NCBI GenBank assembly: GCA_937891015.1
Contig: CALAPY010000096.1
Location: forward strand, 1 to 57,074
Source: UBA2108 sp002713215
GTDB taxonomy: Bacteria; Bacteroidota; Bacteroidia; Flavobacteriales_G; Salibacteraceae
Length of the DNA: 57,074 bases
Reading direction: 5' to 3'
Program-made: the position numbers and the translations under genes
Notes under the pieces: generated by a model
Told to the model about the DNA's origin: nothing
Database searches by the model: none
What the model saw: the letters and a program-made list of their open reading frames with translations, nothing else
Shown: positions 37,072 to 45,560 of the stretch, in pieces
How positions within the stretch are numbered: position 1 is the stretch's first letter
How the letters are laid out: each line of letters begins with the position of its first letter

Positions 37072-38799
37072 ATGAAGTTACAAGAATTACATATTCAAGG
37101 GTATAAAAACTTAAAAGATGCTGCAAAAGTATCGTTTGACTTTACTAAATGCACTAACTACACAGCTCTAATAGGTTTAAATGGTTCTGGTAAGAGTAAT
37201 ATTTTAGAAGCGGTCAGCTTAATTTTTTCAAGTTTATATCACAATACTGCAACTGATTTTAGTTATGCTATATCCTACACGTTTGAAGATAGTTTAGTAA
37301 CTGTAAATAATGGTGTGATGTCTGTTCAGCAAAACGGTTCAGAAGAAGTCACAGCAGTTGCTAAATCAGCTCATAATAAATATTTACCTACCAATGTAAT
37401 TGCTTCCTATAGTGGAGAAGAATTAAGGATGTGGGAGAATATTTATATAGAAAGCTATTCTGATTTTTTTAAGGATATTAAAAAACAAACCTCATTTGTT
37501 CCTAAACTTCTTTATATAAATAAATTTTCTTGGGAGTTTGCTTTAATTGCTTTATTGAGTTCTGATGACCCAATTATAAAATCTTTTATAAAGGATATTC
37601 TAAAAATTGGAGAAAATGTAGAAGTACAATTTACCATTGAAGAAAAAAACTATGGATTGTATGAAGATAATGAGGCTCTGTCTTTAATTAAGAGGTTGGT
37701 TAGTTTACAAAAAGAATCTGCAAACAATTCTATTCCAATTCAAACAATTTCAACATTAGAACTTGGTCAACAGAATAATAAGGATTTAACTCAAAAACTG
37801 TTCTATTACCTTTTCATTACAGGTATGCCTGTTAAGGGAGAAAAAATAAAGGCAGATAAAATTATCAGAAAAACTGAAATAAAGTTTGATAGTATTGATG
37901 TTAAAAAATTAAGTGAGGGAGAAAAAAAACTAATACTTATCTACACTATTACACACCTACTTGCAGATAATAAAACACTTATTTTATTAGACGAACCAGA
38001 TGCACATATCCACATTGAACGTAAAAAAGATATTATTGATATAATCGATAAAGAAGATTGTTTCACGCTATTCACAACACACTCACCAAAGATTCTAAAC
38101 TGCATTGACGAAAACAATATTAAACTAATAAAGAACACTAAGGAAACAGGTGTAGAAGTATTGAAGTTAGATAGGATTAATGCATTGAGCGAAATTACAA
38201 ACGGAGAATTTTCAATTATTGATGCAACATTAGCATTAAGTACTTCTAAAGATATTTTATTGGTTGAAGGTACAAATGATTATAACTACATAATGCAAGC
38301 GATTGAAAAATTAAGTCCAGATTATGATGACTATGATTTTCATATTATTAATTGTGGTGGTGCAGACAATGTTCCTGCTGTTGTAGAGCAGTCTTTATTA
38401 TCAATTTTAAAGGACTCTCAATTATGCTTATGCACTTTTGATTATGACGGTCAAGGCAGAAGAAATTATGACAAAATAATAGAGATAGCTACAGGAGAAG
38501 GTAAAGCTAATCTTAAAGCAATGTATCATACAAAGTTGGACGGTACAGCTCACGTTAATAATGAGGATTTTTATATGGAAGATTATTTCCCTGTTGATGC
38601 TTATAAAACTGATATAATCAATACCATTAATGGAAAAACCTCATTTAAGCAACTTGAAGAATATCAAAAACCTAAAAGTATTATTCAAAAAAAATATGAA
38701 ACTTTTGATAGTTCTAAATACGAGAATTTCAGAGTAATATTAGATGAAACCTTAAAGATTAAAAGAGAATTTCATAATCCACCAGTACCAACAGCTTAA
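37072..38799 (+). CDS. OLD-like ATPase with C-terminal TOPRIM nuclease domain
   Basis: 575 residues. An SMC/ABC-type ATPase: Walker A GLNGSGKSN at 35-43, signature-like KLSEGEKKLI, Walker B LILLDEPDAH with Asp307-Glu308, and an H-loop TTHSPK. The C-terminal part is a TOPRIM domain with Glu399 (LLVEGTNDY) and Asp457-x-Asp459 (FDYDGQG). This ATPase-TOPRIM layout is that of OLD-family nucleases such as Gabija GajA. It lies 1 base after the S subunit and 13 bases before the Argonaute gene, so it is a candidate effector for one of them. No UvrD-like GajB partner is present. Confidence 0.82.
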   Translation: MKLQELHIQGYKNLKDAAKVSFDFTKCTNYTALIGLNGSGKSNILEAVSLIFSSLYHNTATDFSYAISYTFEDSLVTVNNGVMSVQQNGSEEVTAVAKSAHNKYLPTNVIASYSGEELRMWENIYIESYSDFFKDIKKQTSFVPKLLYINKFSWEFALIALLSSDDPIIKSFIKDILKIGENVEVQFTIEEKNYGLYEDNEALSLIKRLVSLQKESANNSIPIQTISTLELGQQNNKDLTQKLFYYLFITGMPVKGEKIKADKIIRKTEIKFDSIDVKKLSEGEKKLILIYTITHLLADNKTLILLDEPDAHIHIERKKDIIDIIDKEDCFTLFTTHSPKILNCIDENNIKLIKNTKETGVEVLKLDRINALSEITNGEFSIIDATLALSTSKDILLVEGTNDYNYIMQAIEKLSPDYDDYDFHIINCGGADNVPAVVEQSLLSILKDSQLCLCTFDYDGQGRRNYDKIIEIATGEGKANLKAMYHTKLDGTAHVNNEDFYMEDYFPVDAYKTDIINTINGKTSFKQLEEYQKPKSIIQKKYETFDSSKYENFRVILDETLKIKREFHNPPVPTA

Positions 38800-38812
38800 A
38801 AAAAAATAGCTT

Positions 38813-40840
38813 ATGAATAACCTTACTATAAATATCATCCCATTCAAACACCCTTCTATTCAGAAGGAGTTTGGATTTTATACCGAGAAGAAAGAAGGTT
38901 ATTTTCCTATACACAGAACTGAGCTTCCCAATGAGTTATGGGATAATCAAAAAGAAGAAGTTGTAAAACATAAATTCTATTACACCAATTTTGAAGATAC
39001 AGAAGATTGCATACTCAAAACAAAAGTAGCATTATACAGCAGTACCAAGTTTGCAAAGCACCTTTATACACGTTTGGTATATCAATATTTCATAGATATT
39101 GCAGATGCAATACAATTCAATTATGTAGGCGATATAGAAGTATGGTTATTAGATGCTAAAGCATCAACAACTAAATACAACAGCTATAACAAATACACTT
39201 TAAAAATTGAATTTTCAGGTTTAACCAAAAGTCCTGCATTGCTTTTATCTTATGATAGCACCTCTAAAGTTGCTACCACAAGCATTGATGAAATCAACAT
39301 TCCTACGGAATATTTCAAAACCGTAGTTTACAACAAAGAAATACAGCGTTTTAAATACCTTACAGAAGATGCAAAACAGCATTTAGACCAAGTATATCCA
39401 TTACTCAATATACCACTTAAAAACCATTTAGAAATACCGCATACAGTACCAAGAAAAGGCAATAGATACAAACCTTACTTTAATCATATAACCACTTTTT
39501 ACAACAACTATCTAAATACAGATGAATTTAGAGACATACTTCCATTAGATGAAAATGGCTTTTTTGATATTCCAGAAGATGAAGTATTGCAAACACATTA
39601 TCACTCAAACAATTTAAGGTTTTATGATGGCGTAGGTATAGACCCAAAAGCAGGAATGAAAAATCCTGGTCCTTATAAATCAAGTCCACACGATAATGTA
39701 AGGTTCTTTTTTATATACCATAAACCTGATAGAGCAGACTATGTGGTTAAATTATATAACTATTTTGAAAAAGGATATAAGACGTTCTTTCCACCCCTAA
39801 AAAAACATATTCGTCAGCCATTTTATATGGATAACGATACCAGTTTAGCTTTTGAAAGTCCAGATACTGCAATCAAAGAAATCAAACATCATCTAATCAA
39901 TTTAGAGAAACAACCAAATACAAGGTATGTAGCTGTTTATGTAAGTCCAATTCATAAAGAAGATGAGGATAATAAACATCTGTATTATCAGGTAAAAGAA
40001 GAGCTTTTAAAACACGAAATAACCTCACAAGTCATTTATAAAGAGAGTATCAATAACGCCTATTTTGGTGCGTTCTTAGAGAATATCACACCTGCATTAT
40101 TGGCTAAAATTGACGGTATTCCTTGGCGTTTAGATAGAGAACTCAAACAGGAGTTAATTGTGGGCGTAGGTGCTTTTAAATCAATGGAAACCAATACTCG
40201 TTTTGTAGGAAGTGCATTCTGTTTCAATAACAAAGGAGAATTTAAAGGCTTTGATTGTTTTAGAGATAATGAATTTGACTTAATAGCTGGTGCAATAGGA
40301 AAACAGATTTTAAAATTTGTTGTGGATAATGATAACAAAGCAGAAAGGCTAATCATTCACTACTATAAACCAATAAGCAAAGATGAAATAGACCCAATTC
40401 AAAAGACTTTAGGTCGATTAAAATTAGATATTCCAATAGTTATAGTAACCATCAACAAAACAGAATCAAGCGACTATGTAGCGTTTGATACCAATGATAA
40501 TGCCTTAATGCCTTTAAGTGGTACAATCATAGAAATTGCACATCTAAAATATCTATTATTCAACAATGCCAAATACAGTAGTAACGGTTTTGCAAAAGAC
40601 CACCCATTCCCTGTAAAACTAAGTCTGTATTGTACCGAGCAAGACTATTTTGAGGATATAGCCATAGTAAAAGAGTTGATAGACCAAGTATATCAATTCA
40701 GCAGAATGTATTGGAAATCAGTAAAACAACAAAACTTACCAGTAACCATAAAATACCCTGAAATGGTAGCCCAAATATTCCCTCATTTTGAAGGAGATAA
40801 ACTACCTGACTTCGGTAAAAATAATCTTTGGTTTTTATAA
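38813..40840 (+). CDS. Prokaryotic Argonaute, catalytically degenerate PIWI
   Basis: 675 residues. The MID-PIWI half is clear: VRFFFIYH, a MID segment with SQVIYKESINN, the DGIPWRL motif at 434-440, ELIVGVGAFKS, GEFKGFDCFRDN, ERLIIHYYKPISKDEI, PLSGTIIEIAHLKYLLFNN and the C-terminal SRMYWKSVKQQNLPVTIKYPE. In active enzymes the VGVG stretch carries the first catalytic Asp; here Gly453 stands in that place, and the second site (HYY) also lacks Asp. So it should bind guide and target but not cut. The ~360 residues before MID make it longer than short pAgos and close to long-B pAgos. It probably acts through a partner protein, perhaps the adjacent ATPase-TOPRIM nuclease. Confidence 0.88.
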   Translation: MNNLTINIIPFKHPSIQKEFGFYTEKKEGYFPIHRTELPNELWDNQKEEVVKHKFYYTNFEDTEDCILKTKVALYSSTKFAKHLYTRLVYQYFIDIADAIQFNYVGDIEVWLLDAKASTTKYNSYNKYTLKIEFSGLTKSPALLLSYDSTSKVATTSIDEINIPTEYFKTVVYNKEIQRFKYLTEDAKQHLDQVYPLLNIPLKNHLEIPHTVPRKGNRYKPYFNHITTFYNNYLNTDEFRDILPLDENGFFDIPEDEVLQTHYHSNNLRFYDGVGIDPKAGMKNPGPYKSSPHDNVRFFFIYHKPDRADYVVKLYNYFEKGYKTFFPPLKKHIRQPFYMDNDTSLAFESPDTAIKEIKHHLINLEKQPNTRYVAVYVSPIHKEDEDNKHLYYQVKEELLKHEITSQVIYKESINNAYFGAFLENITPALLAKIDGIPWRLDRELKQELIVGVGAFKSMETNTRFVGSAFCFNNKGEFKGFDCFRDNEFDLIAGAIGKQILKFVVDNDNKAERLIIHYYKPISKDEIDPIQKTLGRLKLDIPIVIVTINKTESSDYVAFDTNDNALMPLSGTIIEIAHLKYLLFNNAKYSSNGFAKDHPFPVKLSLYCTEQDYFEDIAIVKELIDQVYQFSRMYWKSVKQQNLPVTIKYPEMVAQIFPHFEGDKLPDFGKNNLWFL

Positions 40841-40849
40841 AAATTATAT

Positions 40850-42922
40850 ATGAAGGCATCCGCTAAAAATCTATTATCAATCATAAAAGAACCTAAACAG
40901 TTCATCATTCCTATTTACCAACGTACTTACAGTTGGCAGTTTAAACAATGTGCTCTATTGCTTAAAGATATTCAAGCAGCATCCAATTCTGAACAAGGAC
41001 ATTTTATAGGCTCAATCGTATATTTTCAACCAGACATTCACACCATTGCAGAAATTAATAAGTATTTAGTAATTGATGGGCAACAGCGTTTAACAACAAT
41101 CACTTTATTGATTGCAGCTATTGTAAAATTCATAGAGAAAAATCCAGATTGTGAAGTTGATACAACAGCCAAAAAGCTAAAGAATTACTACCTATTTAAT
41201 GCAGAAGAGGACAATGATTTATACTTCAAATTATTGCTAACAAGAAGAGATAAAGAAACACTCACAAACCTACTAACCAATAAGCCTTTACCAACAAAGT
41301 ATTCAAATAGAATTGTTGAGAATCACGATTACTTTTTTAAGCAAATAGATAAGTATAACATCAATAAAATATACAAAGGACTTCAAAAATTAATAGTAGT
41401 TGATGTAGCATTAGAAAGAGAAAAAGACAATCCACAATTAATATTCGAGAGTTTAAACTCAACAGGCTTAAACCTATCACAAGCAGACCTTATTAGAAAT
41501 TATATTTTAATGGGTCAAGAGCCAACATTCCAAAAACACCTATACGAAACCTACTGGTATCCTATGGAACAAAGTTTTGGAGAGAACATAAGTGCTTTAC
41601 CTTGGTTTATGAGGGATTATTTAACAATGAAGCTGAATAGTATTCCTAAAATTGGAGAGGTTTACGATACGTTTAAATTGTATTTCAATAACCATAAAGA
41701 CAAATTAGGAACGGAAAACATTGTAAAAAGTCTTTATGAATATTCGCAGTATTATGTTGCAATTGCTTTACAGAAAGAAGAAGATAAAACCCTAAAGTCT
41801 GTATTTAAAGAAATTACCAAATTACGTATGGATACTTCGTACCCATTCTTATTGGCAGTTTATGGCGATTACAACAATGAGTTAATCACTTTTGATGAAT
41901 TTGTAGAGATATTGCACCTTACTAAAAACTACGTTTTTAGACGTGCTATTTGTGGTATTCCTACCAATAGTTTAAACAAAACTTTTGCAACGCTTTACAA
42001 GAATATTAAAAGTGAAACCTATGCAGAATCTGTAAAGGCAGCATTTATGTTGATGGATGGATATAGAAGATTTCCAGATGATGCAGAATTTACAAGAGAA
42101 ATTCAATTGAAAGATGTCTATAATTTTAGGTCAAGAAACTACCTTTTAGAATCCTTAGAAAACTTCAAGCGAAAGGAATTAGTAAATGCAGAAAACTACA
42201 CCATAGAACACATTATACCACAAAATCCAAAAACACCTACTGAATGGCAACAGGAATTAGGCGAGAATTGGAAACAGGTAAAAGAAAAGTATTTACATAC
42301 CTTAGGAAACCTATCATTAACAGCTTATAATTCAGAATTATCTGATAGACCATTTACCAATAAAAAGACTATTGAAGGAGGTTTTAATGACAGTCCGTTA
42401 TTCTTGAACAAATCGGTTAGAGTAGCTGATGTATGGAATGAACAAGCAATCAATAACAGAGCAGTAGAATTAGGCCAAAGAGCATTAAAAGTATGGCCAT
42501 CACCTTATTTAGATGCAGATGTTTTAGAAATGTATAAAGCACCTGAAAGCACAAGAGATACAGTTCAATATTCCATAGAACAATACGAGTATTTACAAAA
42601 TGAAATGTTAGACTTATATCGTTTGTTTGAAAAGAGAGTGTTAAATATTGATGCTACAGCAAAAGTTGAATTTAAGAAGCTATACATAGCATTTAAAGCA
42701 CAAACTAACTTTGTTGATGTAGTACCTCAAAAATCAAAATTACGCCTATCCTTAAATATGGATTTTGAGAATATCAAAGACCCTAAAAACCTATGTAGAG
42801 ATATTAGCGGTTTAGGAAGATGGGGCAATGGTAATGTAGAAGTCAATTTACGCCACGCTTCAGAATTAGATGATATTATCGAATTAGTAGAACAAGCATT
42901 TGAAGAACAGATGAATGGTTAG
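40850..42922 (+). CDS. GmrSD-like restriction protein: DUF262, DUF1524 (HNH) and DUF5655 in one chain
   Basis: 690 residues. DUF262 at the N-terminus has the nucleotide-dependent motif DGQQRLTTI (Asp76-Arg80) after FIIPIYQRTYSW. The DUF1524 HNH-type nuclease holds YTIEHIIPQNP (Glu453-His454) and LGNLSLTAYN. The last ~110 residues are DUF5655-like (NEMLDLYRLFEKRVLNID ... FKAQTNFVDVVPQ ... RDISGLGRWGNGNVEV). GmrSD-type enzymes restrict modified phage DNA using NTP. It follows the Argonaute by 9 bases and ends the operon. Confidence 0.87.
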   Translation: MKASAKNLLSIIKEPKQFIIPIYQRTYSWQFKQCALLLKDIQAASNSEQGHFIGSIVYFQPDIHTIAEINKYLVIDGQQRLTTITLLIAAIVKFIEKNPDCEVDTTAKKLKNYYLFNAEEDNDLYFKLLLTRRDKETLTNLLTNKPLPTKYSNRIVENHDYFFKQIDKYNINKIYKGLQKLIVVDVALEREKDNPQLIFESLNSTGLNLSQADLIRNYILMGQEPTFQKHLYETYWYPMEQSFGENISALPWFMRDYLTMKLNSIPKIGEVYDTFKLYFNNHKDKLGTENIVKSLYEYSQYYVAIALQKEEDKTLKSVFKEITKLRMDTSYPFLLAVYGDYNNELITFDEFVEILHLTKNYVFRRAICGIPTNSLNKTFATLYKNIKSETYAESVKAAFMLMDGYRRFPDDAEFTREIQLKDVYNFRSRNYLLESLENFKRKELVNAENYTIEHIIPQNPKTPTEWQQELGENWKQVKEKYLHTLGNLSLTAYNSELSDRPFTNKKTIEGGFNDSPLFLNKSVRVADVWNEQAINNRAVELGQRALKVWPSPYLDADVLEMYKAPESTRDTVQYSIEQYEYLQNEMLDLYRLFEKRVLNIDATAKVEFKKLYIAFKAQTNFVDVVPQKSKLRLSLNMDFENIKDPKNLCRDISGLGRWGNGNVEVNLRHASELDDIIELVEQAFEEQMNG

Positions 42923-44073
42923 AAGTAACATTAAATAATTATAAGGTGTGCCACAGGCACGACTTTAATAACGGTTGGTTCCGTAGGTTTCTTTCCCCAG
43001 CCTATAAAAATCCAACGTTATTCGTGCCTCATAACTCCTCTGTCTTTTTATAGGCTTCCGCTCTTCCCACGCTACAGTTGTTATTTTCTGTCACACTTTT
43101 TGCAATCCAACGCTAATTATAGCACATTACTATCCTCGTTCCTGCGGTAGTAAAGAGCTATGCCAACACACAAAAGCAAAAAGGCGTATGCACTCCAAAG
43201 TACCGCTCTGTGCAACTTGTGCCAGAAAATAACAACCCAAAGCTACATTAACATAATGTGGCATTATAGTACATACCACAAAGGCTTCATTGCATTACGG
43301 GCTAAAGCCTATGTCCTATAATAACATTATGTTAAGTATCCGCTCATTGCCAACGCTTTAAACCTACTTCACCAACCGAAAAACCAACAATTCCCCACCA
43401 CCCTTTTCAGCGGTCAGAAAAAAAATAAACTATGAGTTAATGTCGGTTTATAGTAGGTACATTCCATTCTTTCATTTCGTGCCTACATTCTTTCATTGCA
43501 TATACCCACTAACACCTAATAAAGCAAGCAAGAGTAGCTCATTCTATACACTTCACTAAGCCACACACAATTCCATTACGCAATCCGTATGCAAACCCAC
43601 CGCACAACAACTTTGCAGTAAATTGTAAAGTTTGCAAAGTCTGCAACCTTGCAATGCATACAGTATTGCTTCATTCCATCCCACCGCAATTAGTTCCGTT
43701 TCTTTCAATCGCTACACTTGCCACACACCAGCCAACGCTTTAAGAATAGGTATAGTTTATTTTTTTTCTGGTCATATTTCCCCAAAGGAATTGAACAAAA
43801 CAACAAGCATTTTACAAATAAGAGAGTAAGTAAAGAATATTATGCCAAAAGAATAAAAAAGGCAGCAAGTATAGGCGGTTACAATTGGTCTGAAAAGGTC
43901 AAGCCCTACGGGTTTTAAAAAAAATCTCCACCCACAAGGGGTAGTATTTTCCTTAAAAACCTTGTCAGTCCACTTTCCACCACCAGTTGAATGGCTTTCT
44001 TTTTTTTTCGTTTTTTTCTTTGTCAAAAAATTTTGTGAAGGGGATTTCGGAAGCCAACTAAAATTCTCGGAAA
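42923..44073. other. 1.15 kb non-coding, highly structured region
   Basis: No convincing gene on either strand. The first ~420 bases hold several perfect or near-perfect inverted repeats: hairpin GTGCC-ACA-GGCAC (42948-42960); GGCACGA...TAATAACG...TTGG (42956-42978) against CCAACGTTATTCGTGCC (43012-43028); AGCCTATAAAAA (42999-43010) against TTTTTATAGGCT (43045-43056); GTTGTTATTTTCTG (43077-43090) against CAGAAAATAACAAC (43223-43236); and TTAACATAATGT (43248-43259) against ACATTATGTTAA (43324-43335). CCAACG recurs. The second half is plainer, with a direct repeat CATTCTTTCATT at 43465 and 43486. It may encode a structured RNA, or hold an origin of transfer or replication. Confidence 0.6.
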
Positions 44074-44508
44074 ATGACAAAATTCACTCTCAAAACTTAC
44101 AGACCATCAGCCGAAACTGAAAAGCCACATTTCTACATTCTGAACAAAGGGACGAACAGCGGAAAGCCACTAAAACAGCCTTGTCCAAATTGCTTTATTT
44201 TGATAGCACCCACAGAGGAAGCCAAAGAGCAGTTATATTGGCTATGTTTTGGGCTATGGCGTGCAAAATCCTTTCATTACTATTTAAAAGGTTCAGTTAT
44301 CCCATTCATCACAAAAAACGACCTTAAACAAGGCATTTTAAACGGATTTGAACAGGCAAATAATGATATTCCAATTTTCAAAAAGTCAGTCCAAGCCTTA
44401 CAACTTTTAGAAGAACAAGAAAAGGTTTATAAACTCAACCTAAAACTAATTGATGATGCACGTAGGGCGGTTTTCTATCGCTATATTTCTAAAAAGAGGT
44501 ATTCCTAG
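44074..44508 (+). CDS. Small mobile-element protein of unknown function
   Basis: 144 residues, no signal or membrane segments. The motif PCPNCFILIAPTEEAKEQLYWLCFGLWRAKSFHYYLKGSVIPFI and the long C-terminal helix resemble a small protein family (DUF6943, from memory) that recurs in Bacteroidota integrative elements. The role is unknown. It is isolated between the structured region and a terminator. Confidence 0.6.
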   Translation: MTKFTLKTYRPSAETEKPHFYILNKGTNSGKPLKQPCPNCFILIAPTEEAKEQLYWLCFGLWRAKSFHYYLKGSVIPFITKNDLKQGILNGFEQANNDIPIFKKSVQALQLLEEQEKVYKLNLKLIDDARRAVFYRYISKKRYS

Positions 44509-44606
44509 GGCTACTCATATTTGAGTACTGTATAAGGCATATTTTAGCCCAATATGATTGCACCGTCTTAATAAAAAAATGCAAACCTTACAAAGTGCCA
44601 AAAAGA

Positions 44607-44632
44607 AAAGCCTACTCAAATGAGCAGGCTTT
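44607..44632. terminator. Bidirectional intrinsic terminator
   Basis: A 12-base stem with one mismatch (AAAGCCTACTCA / TGAGCAGGCTTT) and a 2-base loop. On the minus strand it is followed by a T-rich run and would end the 267-residue gene; it can also stop plus-strand transcription from the 144-residue gene. Confidence 0.75.
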
Positions 44633-44664
44633 CTTCTAATTCCATAAATCTCTAAAATGGCATC

Positions 44665-45468
44665 TTAGAATATTTCGGAAATCTTTAAGGCGTTACCTTG
44701 TGCAAATACATAATAGTTTGAACCTACTTCTTGATAGAACTCAATACCGATAGAATTTAAAACACTTACATCAGTTGTCATAGTTGGAGAACCTGGTAAT
44801 GTTGCAACCAATGAAACCAAAGATGTAACAGAATCCACAGGTAAATAAGCAGAATACTGAACATCTTTCAATTCATTCAAACTTGCTTCTTTAGGCTCAT
44901 AAACCTTTGTAGTAGTGTTAAACTCATAATCAGATAATACTGAAATAGCATTGATAATTCTAAAATGAGTTGCTCCAGCTGGAATGTTTAAGTAATTCAA
45001 CGGATTGAATGCAGGAACATCCAAAGTTGAACTATCACGAGAACCAGCAGGAGTAATTGTGAACGGAGCATTGAAAGCACCATTGAAAGAAGTAAATCTG
45101 TTAAAATCAAAACCTTTCAAATAGTTTGGTACAGCAGAAACCAATACAGCTCGTCTACCTCTGGCTTCAGAACCATCTTCTAAATTAATTTTCTTCATTA
45201 TAGCAGTTAATCTTCCAGTCACTTGACTGTCTGCCATATTTTTCATTAGGCTTGCTAATCCGACTCTAACGGATTTACCAACCATTGCACAACCTCCAAA
45301 TTCGTTCATATTTTCACGAGTTCTTTGAAATGCTGGGTCAGTTGCAATTTGTTCAGCAGTTGGACCACCAGTCAAACCTGCAAAATAACCTTCATTTCCT
45401 TTAATTTTAAAATGTCTAATATCTCCAAGAGTACCGACATATTTTAGGGGACCTTTCTGTCTTGCCAT
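44665..45468 (-). CDS. Conserved-type protein of unknown function
   Basis: 267 residues, no signal peptide. The N-terminus MARQKGPLKYVGTLGDIRHFKIKGNEGYFAG is basic and glycine-rich; the middle and C-terminus look beta-rich (NAPFTITPAGSRDSSTLDV, GSNYYVFAQGNALKISEIF). I do not recognise a family; proteins with this opening occur in Bacteroidota, but I cannot name a function. It has its own strong promoter and terminator, so it is an independently expressed cargo gene. Confidence 0.6.
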   Translation of the reverse strand: MARQKGPLKYVGTLGDIRHFKIKGNEGYFAGLTGGPTAEQIATDPAFQRTRENMNEFGGCAMVGKSVRVGLASLMKNMADSQVTGRLTAIMKKINLEDGSEARGRRAVLVSAVPNYLKGFDFNRFTSFNGAFNAPFTITPAGSRDSSTLDVPAFNPLNYLNIPAGATHFRIINAISVLSDYEFNTTTKVYEPKEASLNELKDVQYSAYLPVDSVTSLVSLVATLPGSPTMTTDVSVLNSIGIEFYQEVGSNYYVFAQGNALKISEIF

Positions 45469-45509
45469 TTCTTTAAATTTTTAAATGTTAATAATAATTC
45501 TTACTATTA

Positions 45510-45539
45510 CAAAGATAAGTCTAACATATTGACTGTCAA
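45510..45539 (-). promoter_or_regulatory. Strong Bacteroidota-type promoter for the 267-residue gene
   Basis: On the minus strand TTG (45537-45539), a 19-base spacer and TATCTTTG (45510-45517) form a textbook TTG-N19-TAnnTTTG promoter, 42 bases before the start codon. Confidence 0.75.
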
Positions 45540-45560
45540 TTGATTAATAAGCGTAAACAA

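Noticed and set aside
37072..40840. Gabija system
   Set aside because: The ATPase-TOPRIM protein resembles GajA, but there is no UvrD-like GajB; the next gene is an Argonaute.
33322..42922. A BREX, DISARM or complete type I R-M system
   Set aside because: No PglZ, BrxC, Lon-like, PLD or helicase genes, and no HsdR motor; the methyltransferase-nuclease fusion with an S subunit fits a BcgI-like plan better.
42923..43640. CRISPR array, integron attC array or retron RNA
   Set aside because: Repeats are inverted pairs of different sequence rather than regular direct repeats; no cas, integron integrase or reverse transcriptase genes nearby, and no GTTRRRY/RYYYAAC core pairs.
43895..43926. Terminator hairpin AAGCCC-TAC-GGGTTT
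   Set aside because: Short stem followed by A instead of T on the plus strand and no T run on the minus strand.
43772..44080. 102-codon minus-strand frame and overlapping plus-strand frames at 43632-43918
   Set aside because: Low-complexity, Lys/Cys/Phe-rich translations without domains, overlapping each other on both strands in AT-rich non-coding DNA.
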